Assembly: GCA_016700155.1 (NCBI GenBank)
Contig: CP065001.1
Span: 2,666,001-2,730,000, forward strand
DNA from: Ignavibacteriales bacterium
GTDB taxonomy: Bacteria > Bacteroidota > Ignavibacteria > Ignavibacteriales > Ignavibacteriaceae
Reading direction: 5' to 3'
DNA length: 64,000 nucleotides
A program made the translations under genes and the position numbers. Positions 44,861 to 54,159 of this stretch are shown here, in pieces (the stretch's first letter is position 1; every line of letters starts with the position of its first letter). The notes under the pieces were generated by a model. That model was given only the letters and a program-made list of their open reading frames with translations, was not told the origin of the DNA and ran no database searches.

Positions 44861-45622
44861 TTATAAAGGAAAACCGATGTTCAATTGAATCAGTGCGCTG
44901 AATCCGCCTGCTTCAATAAAGTTTTCCATTATTTCATTTGAGTTTTCATTTTTTGTTAGGAAAGTTGTTTCATTCAGTTTCATCCTATCTATTGACAATA
45001 CGGTATACCCTGCACTTCCTTCAATGCTGATGTATCCTTCAATTATAGAGAAGATAAATCCTGTCCCGACAGAATAACCGAGTGTAGATTCAGATGTATA
45101 TTTTTTCACATCGGTATCGGCGCCGGGAAAATTTTCTGTGCTTGTTAATGATACATTATTAAAATGAAGTGCCCCATCAACAATTTTCCAGCTAAGTGCG
45201 TTTGAGATAGGGATACCGAGATCAATACCGACACCCCAGTTCCTCAATGCAAGATCAAAGGTGGTGTTTTTTATTCCCGTCTGAAATTTTTCAAGTGACT
45301 CGTGTTTTTCTTTTAATGATTGATAAAATCCTTTTGCTGTTAATATTACTCCGGTAAACTGTGCCCTGAAAAAATTTATTCCAACCCTGTAGCCGGAAGC
45401 TTTGCCGAAACTTTCCATCGGAGAAGTCAGCGAATCACTTCGGAGTTCATTATAAACAACAATATAATCATTCAATCCTTTGGGATTGAAATTCTGAATA
45501 TTGTAACCTCCGTAACCACCCACAAAACCAAGACATCCAAAGCCGAATGATTGAGAATGCAGTTTCAAAGGGCTAATTACTATAAGGCAAAAGCAAAATA
45601 TTATCAGTTTATTTATTTTCAT
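44861..45622 (-). CDS. Predicted outer-membrane beta-barrel protein, function unknown
   Basis: A 253-residue exported protein. The signal peptide is KINKLIIFCFCLIVISPLKLHS. The mature protein has alternating aromatic/glycine beta strands (FGFGCLGFVGGYGGYNI, YRVGINFFRAQFTGVILTAKGFY, WGVGIDLGIPI, GYSVGTGFIFSIIEGYISIEGSAGYTVL) and ends in FSALIQLNIGFPL, a typical barrel-closing strand. No family recognised. It is upstream of the M29 gene by 29 bp and may share its transcript. Confidence 0.65.
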   Translation of the reverse strand: MKINKLIIFCFCLIVISPLKLHSQSFGFGCLGFVGGYGGYNIQNFNPKGLNDYIVVYNELRSDSLTSPMESFGKASGYRVGINFFRAQFTGVILTAKGFYQSLKEKHESLEKFQTGIKNTTFDLALRNWGVGIDLGIPISNALSWKIVDGALHFNNVSLTSTENFPGADTDVKKYTSESTLGYSVGTGFIFSIIEGYISIEGSAGYTVLSIDRMKLNETTFLTKNENSNEIMENFIEAGGFSALIQLNIGFPL

Positions 45623-45699
45623 TTCTACTGTTTGTTACCTAAAACAATTTACCAATTACAATTAAAAGATAACAGGCTTTTTCAGGTAATGTCTTTTAA

Positions 45700-47049
45700 T
45701 TACGCTTTCCCTTTTTCAAGACCATGTCCACCGGGTCCGCTTTCAGATTTTCTTAAAAGGAATGCAAACAACAATCCTAGAAATCCCAGTGAAGAAAATA
45801 TCCACATGCCAAGATTGTAGCCACCGGGGTTTGTTGCACTCGCACTTGATACATCATTTGCATAACCAATTAATAAATTGAATCCTGCCAGACCGATATT
45901 CTGTATCATCGTCATCAACCCATAGGCCGTACCTAGCTTTGGTGAATCCACAATTAATGCAACTGACGGCCACATTACAGCAGGTATAAGTGAAAATGCA
46001 ATACCCATCATACTCATTGGAAGAATTAAGTAAAGAGGTATTGCTGCATCAATATCAAAAAACTTTATTGTTATGTTGATGAAGTCACCCTCACCCATTA
46101 CATCTGGTTTACCAAACTGGTAAGCCATCATCAAATAAACAGGAATTATCAGAAGTGAACCGAACATCATTAACAAAGATCTCTTCCCAATTTTATCAGC
46201 TAACAATCCAAACAACGGTGTGAATATCATTGCGGCTAATGTAAGTATGCTTGAAAGATTTCCACCGACTTCTCTTGTTGTACCGTGTGCATCCTGAAAA
46301 AATTTAATAGCGAAAGTCTGGAATGGGAACATCGCAGAGTAAAACGTTACGCACAGTGCGGTGATGAACCAGAACGATTTTCCAAATTTGAATATCTCTT
46401 TAAATTCAATTTTATCCTGCTCACCGTCTTTAGGCATTGAATATTTTTTTACAGCGTAAACATCAACAGCGTAATAAAATAGTATGCAGACTATTGCAAA
46501 AACACCGGCTCCAACTGATATCCATAAAGGTGATTGCCAGTATTCGTATAATCCCTTTCCCCATGAAGGAGAATTTAATGCTAGGAATTGTCCCAATCTT
46601 GCAACCGTTAAATTAAGACCAAATGCAAAAGATAATTGTTTTCCTTTAAACCATCTGGCAATTATTGTAGTGATTGCAACTATCATTGATTCTGCGCCAA
46701 GACCAAAAATTAATCTGCCGGTTGCCATTAGAAATAAATCACCTTTGATTGCAGTTACAAGTGCGCCGACAGCAATCAGTGCAGTGAAAATAAAAACTGA
46801 TTTTCTTGTCCCGATCCTGTCAATAATAATTCCGCCGATTAACACCATGAAAACATTCGGGATGCTGTAAATAGCATTAAGCAGACCAATATCTGAATCC
46901 GAAAATTTTAATTGTGTGGCGAGAAGATCAGCGAGCGGACTAATGCTGTCATAAATATAATAGTTGCCGAACATAGCAAGGCTGACAAGCAGTAATGCAA
47001 CCCATCTTATCAGTTTAGAAGGTTCTTTCATTTCTGTCGACTGATTCAT
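45700..47049 (-). CDS. MFS transporter, MFSD1-like
   Basis: A 449-residue major facilitator with 12 predicted helices. MFS loop motif GGIIIDRIGTRKS is after helix 2 and GLLADKIGKRS after helix 8. The segment GRLIFGLGAESMIVAITTIIARWFKGKQLSFAFGLNL, split over helices 4-5, strongly resembles animal MFSD1, reported as a lysosomal dipeptide carrier. The ATG at 47049 is preferred over an in-frame TTG at 47058. It lies 66 bp downstream of the dipeptidase gene pepD on the same strand, so dipeptide transport is a reasonable inference but the substrate is unproven. Confidence 0.82.
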   Translation of the reverse strand: MNQSTEMKEPSKLIRWVALLLVSLAMFGNYYIYDSISPLADLLATQLKFSDSDIGLLNAIYSIPNVFMVLIGGIIIDRIGTRKSVFIFTALIAVGALVTAIKGDLFLMATGRLIFGLGAESMIVAITTIIARWFKGKQLSFAFGLNLTVARLGQFLALNSPSWGKGLYEYWQSPLWISVGAGVFAIVCILFYYAVDVYAVKKYSMPKDGEQDKIEFKEIFKFGKSFWFITALCVTFYSAMFPFQTFAIKFFQDAHGTTREVGGNLSSILTLAAMIFTPLFGLLADKIGKRSLLMMFGSLLIIPVYLMMAYQFGKPDVMGEGDFINITIKFFDIDAAIPLYLILPMSMMGIAFSLIPAVMWPSVALIVDSPKLGTAYGLMTMIQNIGLAGFNLLIGYANDVSSASATNPGGYNLGMWIFSSLGFLGLLFAFLLRKSESGPGGHGLEKGKA

Positions 47050-47114
47050 GTTATTCAATGTTAATGTGGAAAAAGAAAGCAGGCATCATTTTAATCTGAT
47101 ACCTGCTTAATGAA

Positions 47115-48575
47115 TTAAACGGTCGGAATATTTTTTAGAACGGTTGTCAACTGTTCCCAGAATTTTGGAACAGTATCGATCTTTAATCTTTCATCCGGTG
47201 AGTGAACGCCGAACATTGTTGGTCCGAAAGAGATCATATCCATATTCGGATATTTTTCTTTTATGATTCCGCATTCAAGTCCTGCGTGAATAGCCTTTAC
47301 TTCCGGTTCTTTTCCGTAAAGATTTTCAAATGACTGTTTGAACACCTGTAAAACTCCTGAATGAATATCAGGCTGCCATCCCGGGTAACCATCATTATAA
47401 ACAATCTCAGCACCGGCAAGTGTGAATACTGATGATACCATATTGCGTATATCATTTATTTCCGATGCGACGGAACTTCTCTGACTTGTAACGATGTTTA
47501 TTCTTTTAGCTTCGGTTGTAATAACTGCAAGACTTGTTGAGGTCTCTACTAATCCCGCAATATCAGGAGACATTTTTATTACTCCGTGAGGCACAGCATA
47601 CAAAGCATTCAGTAAGTGTCTCTGGAGCTTTTCATCCATAACTTTTTCAGGAGCCTGGAATTTTTCAAGATGAACTATCATATCCGGTTCAACTGAAACA
47701 TATTCTGCTTTTACTGTTTCATTGTACTTGCCGACATATTTCTTAAAATGTTTTTCATCAGCTTTTGGAACAAGAACTACCGCATAAGCCTCTCTCGGAA
47801 TAGCATTGTGTTTGTTGCCGCCATTGATCGAAGCAACGCGAACGGTTTTATCTTTTCCGTACATCCATAAAAGTCTTGCTAAGATTTTTATTGCATTGCC
47901 AAGACCTGAATGAATTTCCAATCCTGAGTGACCGCCTTTTAATCCTTCAACTTTTAATTCAAAAGCTGAATAATTTCTTGGGGTTTTTTCCTGTTTCAAT
48001 TTAAAGTTTGCCTGAGTGTTAACTCCTCCTGCACAGCCTATGTAAAGTGAACCTTCTTCTTCAGAGTCCATATTGATAAGGATATCACCTTTCAGCCAGC
48101 CTTTTTTCAAACTTGATGCGCCGGTTAACCCGGTTTCTTCATCAAGAGTGAACAGACATTCGATAGGTCCGTGTTCAATATCTTTTGATTCAAGAACTGC
48201 AAGTGCTGCTGCTACACCTATTCCGTTGTCAGCGCCGAGTGTGGTTCCTCTTGCTTTCACCCATTCACCATCGATATAAATATCAAGCGGGTCATTTTCA
48301 AAATCGTGTTCAACACCGCGGTTCTTTTCGCACACCATATCGATGTGTCCCTGCAGTGTTACTGTTTTCAGATTTTCTTTACCTGGTGTTGCGGGTTTGC
48401 GGATAACTATGTTTCCGAATTTATCCTTTTCGGTCTGCAATCCTAAACTTTTTCCAAAATTCACAACATACTCGGCGATTTTTTCTTCCTGTTTTGAAGG
48501 ACGCGGGTATCTTGTGATTTCTTCAAACTGATTCCAGACGATAGCGGGATTTAGATGACCTAATATGTTTCCCAT
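47115..48575 (-). CDS. pepD: Beta-Ala-His (aminoacyl-histidine) dipeptidase, M20C
   Basis: A 486-residue cytosolic dizinc dipeptidase. Metal and catalytic residues: QGHIDMV (His77, Asp79), LGADNGIG (Asp116), LDEETGL (Glu146-Glu147), NMDSEEEG and, near the C-terminus, HAGLECGI (His, Glu). The lid/dimerisation insert starts near residue 200. It hydrolyses a range of unblocked dipeptides including carnosine-type substrates. GGAGA precedes the ATG. It is 9 bp downstream of the PqqD-like gene and upstream of the MFSD1-like carrier. Confidence 0.95.
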   Translation of the reverse strand: MGNILGHLNPAIVWNQFEEITRYPRPSKQEEKIAEYVVNFGKSLGLQTEKDKFGNIVIRKPATPGKENLKTVTLQGHIDMVCEKNRGVEHDFENDPLDIYIDGEWVKARGTTLGADNGIGVAAALAVLESKDIEHGPIECLFTLDEETGLTGASSLKKGWLKGDILINMDSEEEGSLYIGCAGGVNTQANFKLKQEKTPRNYSAFELKVEGLKGGHSGLEIHSGLGNAIKILARLLWMYGKDKTVRVASINGGNKHNAIPREAYAVVLVPKADEKHFKKYVGKYNETVKAEYVSVEPDMIVHLEKFQAPEKVMDEKLQRHLLNALYAVPHGVIKMSPDIAGLVETSTSLAVITTEAKRINIVTSQRSSVASEINDIRNMVSSVFTLAGAEIVYNDGYPGWQPDIHSGVLQVFKQSFENLYGKEPEVKAIHAGLECGIIKEKYPNMDMISFGPTMFGVHSPDERLKIDTVPKFWEQLTTVLKNIPTV

Positions 48576-48584
48576 AATTTTCTC

Positions 48585-48962
48585 CTATCTGTTTAATTCG
48601 TTAAATGATATTAGTCTTTGTTCATAAAGCTGAAACAAAAATTTGCTTACTCTTTCTTCAGCGGGCTGAATTTCATCTTTAAATTTTTCAGATGCTTCCT
48701 TAACAATTTGATGAACTTTATTTTTTCCATCCATTTTCATCCATACGAAAGAACCAAGTTTATCAAGCTTAATCCTGAACACATCACTTTTAAGTTTTGG
48801 TGAAATAAACTTAACAGCAAATTTATTTTTGAATTTTGGTATAAGCACTGTGACAAGATCCGCTTCATCAACTTCTTCTTTATGAAGTTTGACCGGGGTC
48901 ATGTCCAGTGTATTGCTGTTTTTTAAAATCTTTTTTCGTTCGCTGAATGAAAGTTCTGACAT
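48585..48962 (-). CDS. PqqD-like winged-helix protein
   Basis: A 125-residue protein. The C-terminal 65 residues match the PqqD/RRE fold: FRIKLDKLGSFVWMKMDGKNKVHQIV, then AEERVSKFLFQLYEQRLISF. PqqD domains bind precursor peptides for radical-SAM RiPP enzymes. The N-terminal half (residues 1-60) is basic and not recognised. There is no radical-SAM enzyme, precursor peptide or PQQ gene nearby; it directly precedes pepD by 9 bp. It may be an orphan peptide-binding domain with another use. Confidence 0.7.
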   Translation of the reverse strand: MSELSFSERKKILKNSNTLDMTPVKLHKEEVDEADLVTVLIPKFKNKFAVKFISPKLKSDVFRIKLDKLGSFVWMKMDGKNKVHQIVKEASEKFKDEIQPAEERVSKFLFQLYEQRLISFNELNR

Positions 48963-49036
48963 AAAATTCTGTATAAAAATATTATGTCAGTCTGTGATGC
49001 AGACTGACATAATAATAAGTGAACTCAATTTTTATT

Positions 49037-50995
49037 TTACATTGATACCTGAGGCGGAGCCGGATCATCCGGTTTGCCTGCATTGTTAACAGGTATTTTT
49101 ATTAAGAGCCATGCAATAAATGCAAACACTACCAGACTTATTATAAATGTCGGTTCAGCAAAGAAACTGAATAACGGAACTTCGAAGAATGCAAATCCTG
49201 CAAACAGAAGTCCGATTAATGCTTCACCGGCAATAAGTCCTGCGGCGATGAGTATTCCGTTATTTTCAACTCTTGATTTTTGAGCATCGTTGAATTTCTT
49301 CTTTTCATTTATTCTTTCAACAACACCTTTTATTAAACCGCCGACAAATATTGCGAATGTAGTTCCGAGCGGAAGATACATACCAACAGAAACAAGCATC
49401 GGGCTTTTAACATTCATCATAATAAAGCCGACACCCATTAACATTCCTGTAAAGATGAGTATCCATTCCATTTGTCCGGCAACAATACCGTTTGATAAGA
49501 TTGCCATCAAGCTTGCCTGTGGCGCCGGTAGTTTATCTCCGCCAAATCCTGTTCCGCCTGATTTGATATCACCTTCGTGAAGTATCAATAGAGGTATGAA
49601 CATAATTGCCGCGGAAACAACAACACCTATAATATCACCAAGCTGCATTTTCCATGGTGTACCGCCAAGTATGTGTCCGGCTTTTAAGTCCTGAAGCATT
49701 TCACCCGCAACTGCGGCTGCAACGCATACAACGGCTGCAACTCCGAGAACTGCTGCTACTCCCTGCATACCTTTCATACCGAGTGCAACCATAAGGATAG
49801 CTGCAACAACTAATGTTGAAAGTGTCAGTCCGCTTATAGGGTTGTTACTTGAACCGATTATACCGACAAGGTATCCTGATACTGCGGCAAAGAAAAATCC
49901 CGCGATGATCATAACAATTGTTGCGACAAGCGCTGCAGCAATATCCTGCGCGAAATAATTGTAAATGAAAAATGTAGCGACTGCTGTACCGAGAATTCCG
50001 ATCATCACCCATTTAAAGCTGATGTCTTTTTCGGTTCTTTGTACATCAACGGAAACACCGGAAGCTGCTTTTTTAACATCACCGATTGATCTTGCGATAC
50101 CGGTCATTAAACTTTTTCTCATCTTCCAGAGAGTGAATGATGCACCGACAAGCATTCCGCCGATTGCTATCGGTCTTACATAATCTTTCCATACCTGAAC
50201 CATAGCTGTTGACCAGTCAAAATCAGGTGTAACTTCGGCGCCGTTTAAATATTTGAAGTACGCTATGATTGGTGCAAGTAAACCCCATGCTAAAACACCG
50301 CCGCTGAAGTTTAAAGCTGCAAGGCGCGGACCGATAATGTAACCGACACCCATATATGCGGGACTTACATCAGGCGATCTGAAAAGAACGTGACCGTTGC
50401 CTAATGTTATAAGTGATGTCCACGAAGTTGCAAATAATTTAAATTGACCGAGTGACTGTATCAGCGCTCCGATACCCATTGCACTGAATAAAAATTTTGA
50501 ACCGCCTGCTCCATGTCTTCCTGCTTTGTGGATTTCTGCTGCCGCAACTGATTCAGGGAAAGGTAATTCAACATCTTCAACCATTACTCTTCTCAAAAGT
50601 GCAACGAACATAATTCCGAGAATACCGCCCGCAACCATAATAGCTGCAGATATCATATAGTTTGCAGTTGTATAGAATGGATTCCATATTCCTGCAATAA
50701 AAAATGCCGGTAATGTAAAGATGGCACCTGCGGCGATTGATTCACCGATTGAACCAACTGTTCTTGTAAAGTTTTCTTCTAAGATTGAGCCCTTCATTAA
50801 TTTGATGAGAGCCATACCTATAACTGCAGCAGGATAAGTTGCTGCTATCGTCATTCCTGCTTTCAGTCCGAGGTATGCATTGGCGGCACCAAGCACCACA
50901 GCCAAAACTAAACCGATGATTAAAGCACGAATTGTAAATTCCGCCATGTTTGTCTCAGGGGAAACGAAAGGTACGAAGGGTTTCTTTTCGCTCAT
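49037..50995 (-). CDS. OPT-family oligopeptide transporter
   Basis: A ~652-residue polytopic transporter with about 16 helices. N-terminal family pattern: FTIRALIIGLVLAVVLGAANAYLGLKAGMTIAATYPAAVIG (split), followed by RTVGSIGESIAAGAIFTLPAF and MVEDVELPFPESVAAAEIHKAG. Later SSNNPISGLTLST and GEMLQDLKAGHILGGTPW are also diagnostic. The family imports small peptides with protons, or metal-chelate complexes. ATG 50995 lies five bases after AAGGAG; the GTG at 51001 falls inside that spacing. It fits the peptide-use cluster of 43866-51001. Confidence 0.95.
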   Translation of the reverse strand: MSEKKPFVPFVSPETNMAEFTIRALIIGLVLAVVLGAANAYLGLKAGMTIAATYPAAVIGMALIKLMKGSILEENFTRTVGSIGESIAAGAIFTLPAFFIAGIWNPFYTTANYMISAAIMVAGGILGIMFVALLRRVMVEDVELPFPESVAAAEIHKAGRHGAGGSKFLFSAMGIGALIQSLGQFKLFATSWTSLITLGNGHVLFRSPDVSPAYMGVGYIIGPRLAALNFSGGVLAWGLLAPIIAYFKYLNGAEVTPDFDWSTAMVQVWKDYVRPIAIGGMLVGASFTLWKMRKSLMTGIARSIGDVKKAASGVSVDVQRTEKDISFKWVMIGILGTAVATFFIYNYFAQDIAAALVATIVMIIAGFFFAAVSGYLVGIIGSSNNPISGLTLSTLVVAAILMVALGMKGMQGVAAVLGVAAVVCVAAAVAGEMLQDLKAGHILGGTPWKMQLGDIIGVVVSAAIMFIPLLILHEGDIKSGGTGFGGDKLPAPQASLMAILSNGIVAGQMEWILIFTGMLMGVGFIMMNVKSPMLVSVGMYLPLGTTFAIFVGGLIKGVVERINEKKKFNDAQKSRVENNGILIAAGLIAGEALIGLLFAGFAFFEVPLFSFFAEPTFIISLVVFAFIAWLLIKIPVNNAGKPDDPAPPQVSM

Positions 50996-51136
50996 ATTCA
51001 CTCCTTCTGATCGTGAGAAAGTTAAAATTTCAGAAATAAAACTATAAAAATTTTATTCAATAAACGCTCAAATATAAAGAGGAATTAACAGGTCTCCAAT
51101 ATCTATTTTCAAAAAGATGGGGTATATCGCTATACT

Positions 51137-51910
51137 TCAGAACTTTATTTTGCGCATTCCAATGTGACACAAAGCAAAATCATACTTTACAGGATCATCG
51201 GCATCAAACTTCTTTAAATTATGAGTTATCTCTTCAGCCATTTTCCAGCTTACATTTTTTTGAGATGTGAGCTTAAGATGTTTGCTGATCTTTGCAATAT
51301 GCGTATCGACAGGAATGATAAGTTTGTCAGCGGGAATTTCATTCCATATTCCAAAATCGAGTTCATCTTTACGAACCATCCATCGAAGAAATAAATTCAT
51401 TCTCTTACACGCACTTCCCTTTTCGGGTGAAGGAAACATAAATTTAATTCCGTGAGTGGGTTTTCCAAATAATCTTAAGTATTCTTCTAAAAAATATTGG
51501 GAAAAATTTGTAATCCCGTTTTTTACATTTACATCAGATGAGGTATATCCATTAAGAAATAATTCTTTAAGTGAGCCATGTTTTTTGATTGTCTTGTTGA
51601 GCAAAATAAAAAGTGCATTAACATCCGCTTCAGAGTAAAACCTATGTTTGAGATTAATTTTATATCGACTGTTTAATGCGATGATATGTTTATAAGGAAC
51701 CGGTTGTAGAAAACTGTTAAGCGCGTTTAGAGTATTTAAAATCTGCTTTACATTTCCATAAGCAAATATTGATGACAGGAATCCCATTACTTCGATGTCA
51801 TTTTCTTTTTTATATAGATGAAGAAACTGCAGTGGGTCAGGTTCGATCTGTGTTTTGTCGAAAGCTTTAAAGTGATATTCGAGTTTCTGTTTGAGGGTTT
51901 TGTGATTCAT
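51137..51910 (-). CDS. TIGR02757 (DUF2400) family protein
   Basis: A 257-residue cytosolic protein recognised by FLSSIFAYGNVKQIL, KGSACKRMNLFLRWMVRKDELDFGIW and the C-terminal PVDTHIAKISKHLKLT plus DFALCHIGM. The last two resemble the helix-hairpin-helix region of HhH-GPD DNA glycosylases, with Asp in VDTH at the place of the catalytic Asp, but activity is not established. Common in Bacteroidota and relatives. Single gene; flanked by a REPIN-like repeat downstream. Confidence 0.85.
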   Translation of the reverse strand: MNHKTLKQKLEYHFKAFDKTQIEPDPLQFLHLYKKENDIEVMGFLSSIFAYGNVKQILNTLNALNSFLQPVPYKHIIALNSRYKINLKHRFYSEADVNALFILLNKTIKKHGSLKELFLNGYTSSDVNVKNGITNFSQYFLEEYLRLFGKPTHGIKFMFPSPEKGSACKRMNLFLRWMVRKDELDFGIWNEIPADKLIIPVDTHIAKISKHLKLTSQKNVSWKMAEEITHNLKKFDADDPVKYDFALCHIGMRKIKF

Positions 51911-51965
51911 AAAATTCGGATGTGAATATAGGAATTGTCAGAGTCAAAACCTTTGATGCAGTCCG

Positions 51966-52050
51966 GTAGCCGCAGGCTTCAGCCTGCGGACGTTCAACCG
52001 GATAATATTCAAAAACTCCCGCACTCTCTCAACCTGAAGGTTGAGGCTAC
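51966..52050. repeat. REPIN: two GTAG-type REP sequences in inverted orientation
   Basis: REP1 is GTAG (51966-51969) followed by the palindrome CCGCAGGCT-tc-AGCCTGCGG (51970-51989). REP2 is the inverted unit CTCAACCT-ga-AGGTTGAG (52028-52045) ending GCTAC, whose complement begins GTAG. The GTAG head plus imperfect palindrome, paired head-out, is the layout of REPs mobilised by RAYT transposases. No RAYT gene is in the window. It fills the gap between the TIGR02757 gene and the Asp-box gene. Confidence 0.7.
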
Positions 52051-52061
52051 TTCATAGAAAA

Positions 52062-53933
52062 CTATTTCAACAGAATCATTTTCCTTGTCTGTTCAAACGC
52101 ACCTGCCTGAATTTTATAAAGATAAATTCCGCTGGTTAGTCTGCCAGCATCGAGACTGACCTCGTGTACACCGGAATTTTGTTCCTTGTTTACCAATGTC
52201 AGTATTTCTTCTCCCAGTACGTCATATACTTTCAAAGTAACGTAAGAAGCTTCCGGCAGTTGATAGCTTATTGTAGTTACAGGGTTAAACGGGTTGGGAT
52301 AATTCTGATCAAGTTTAAAACTATTGCCGACTATGAGATTAATTTCTATTTCTTCTGAATAGTTTACATCACCATTATAATCGATTTGCTTTAACCTGTA
52401 CTTATAAACTCCGCTGTTTTCAGGTTTGTCAGCAAAACTATAAGAGTTATTCTGTGATGTCGTTCCTTTGCCTTCAACAAAGCCTATCGTGATGTATTCA
52501 GTTGAACCACCCTGTTTTGATTTTAAGATTGAAGCTCTTTGAACTTCAAATCCCCTGTTATTTAATTCAGAAGAGGTGCGCCAGAATAAATTAACACTAC
52601 CGTTATCAATACCTGAAGTGAATTCGCTTAACTCAACGGGAAGTATATAACTGGAATCATTTATTATTGCAGTCCACACACTCAGACTGCTTCCGTCAAG
52701 CCGCATCCATATAGGGTAAACCATTCCGTTAAATGCGGCAATGTTTGAGTAATCACCAAAGAAAATTCCTGAACTTGGAGTAAATGGAGATTCACTTACT
52801 TTAAAGTTCATAAAAGTTTCACCGCCGTCAATTGATCTTGCAACATAAACATCTGTTGCTGATCCTGTTGTGTTTCTCCTGTCATAAAAAACTACATAGA
52901 TAATTCCGGTTTTGGGATCAACGGTCATCCATGGAAAAAACTGATGTCGATCAGTAACATCATCATTAACTTTTTTCGCTGCTGACCATGTGTTTCCGCC
53001 GTCAGTTGATTTGCTCATGAACACATCGGAGTTAGTTGTACCGTTTCTCTGATCTCCCCAGCAGATATAAATATTTCCGCGGTTGGGAGAAAAGCTAATA
53101 TCACACGCGGTGATTGGCATTCCGTTACAGCGGTAAATTCCGGGAACATTAAAATCCCAGCCGCCCGGCATACTGTTAACAAAAATATCTGAACCGAAAG
53201 TAACTCCGCCATTAGTTGATTTATCAAAAACAATTCCTAACGGTCCAGCCCAGCTTACATAAATTTCACCGTTTGGTCCCACCGCAGGAACAGCGCCCTC
53301 TACTGTTTCATCGCTGTCAATACAATTGCCACCGCGTTCACTTAGTCTAAGCGGGGTTGACCAGGTAATTCCCTGATCGGTAGATCTTGAAAATAAAATT
53401 CGTGAACTGTCTGCAGAGGATGAACTTCCGTAATCATCAAACTCTGTCCACGATGTATAAATATTTCCGCGGTAAGGTGAACGGGTCAAATCAACAGCAA
53501 GCCATTCTTTATCCTGGTTTTTAGGATACGTATAACCAACACCCGCGCCATCATTCCAGCTGATACCATGATCCGTTGAGCGCTGGATTACGATTCTGTC
53601 AATCCAGTAACCGCTGATAGGATTTGAAAGATGAGAATAGTACAGGTAACCAAGACTATCAAATATCACAACAGGGTCACCCCAAACACCGAGCGTTGAA
53701 CTAAGTTCATTCTGTATCCAGGTTGTGCCGCCGTTTGTTGAGCGGTAGAAATAATTAATGTTGGCTCCCGCCGCAAGTATGTTGGGATTAACAGGATTTA
53801 TCGCAATGGTTACTTCTTCCGGATCATTAAATCCAACACTGCTTACACGGACGTTAGGGTATTGCGCAAATATTATTGAAGTGAGGATAAGCGAGAAGCA
53901 AAGCACACTAAATGTTGTTTGTAAAAAATTCAT
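52062..53933 (-). CDS. Secreted Asp-box (BNR/sialidase-fold) protein with T9SS sorting domain
   Basis: A ~623-residue exported protein; signal peptide NFLQTTFSVLCFSLILTSIIFA. ATG 53933 follows AAGGGTGA and is preferred over the frame opening at 53966. Six Asp-box-like motifs are spread through residues 40-390 (STNGGTTW, STDHGISW, STDQGITW, STNGGVTF, STDGGNTW, SIDGGETF), indicating a beta-propeller. The region LPVELSEFTSG begins the same linker domain as in the subtilase. The last ~85 residues are a type A sorting domain (YPNPFNPVTTISYQLP ... TRKMILLK). Sialidase activity is not claimed: I did not find a clear catalytic set. Likely a surface or secreted binding protein. Confidence 0.85.
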   Translation of the reverse strand: MNFLQTTFSVLCFSLILTSIIFAQYPNVRVSSVGFNDPEEVTIAINPVNPNILAAGANINYFYRSTNGGTTWIQNELSSTLGVWGDPVVIFDSLGYLYYSHLSNPISGYWIDRIVIQRSTDHGISWNDGAGVGYTYPKNQDKEWLAVDLTRSPYRGNIYTSWTEFDDYGSSSSADSSRILFSRSTDQGITWSTPLRLSERGGNCIDSDETVEGAVPAVGPNGEIYVSWAGPLGIVFDKSTNGGVTFGSDIFVNSMPGGWDFNVPGIYRCNGMPITACDISFSPNRGNIYICWGDQRNGTTNSDVFMSKSTDGGNTWSAAKKVNDDVTDRHQFFPWMTVDPKTGIIYVVFYDRRNTTGSATDVYVARSIDGGETFMNFKVSESPFTPSSGIFFGDYSNIAAFNGMVYPIWMRLDGSSLSVWTAIINDSSYILPVELSEFTSGIDNGSVNLFWRTSSELNNRGFEVQRASILKSKQGGSTEYITIGFVEGKGTTSQNNSYSFADKPENSGVYKYRLKQIDYNGDVNYSEEIEINLIVGNSFKLDQNYPNPFNPVTTISYQLPEASYVTLKVYDVLGEEILTLVNKEQNSGVHEVSLDAGRLTSGIYLYKIQAGAFEQTRKMILLK

Positions 53934-54159
53934 CAGTTCACCCTTTTTATATTTAATTAAATTCAACTAGCATAAAAATAAATCAACGCATAATTCACTG
54001 AACCTATTCATAGATCATCCGGTCTTTCTTCTGCAAACTTAAAGAATTTTAGAACTTAACTAAACAATTTTCTTTTCGATTATTAATCACTAATACATTG
54101 CTAATTACACAGGTAAAAAATATTTTTGAATTGTTGTTCATCGTTACTTTAAACATTTA

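Noticed and set aside
52062..53933. Sialidase
   Set aside because: Asp-boxes show a beta-propeller fold only; the arginine triad and nucleophile of sialidases could not be identified.
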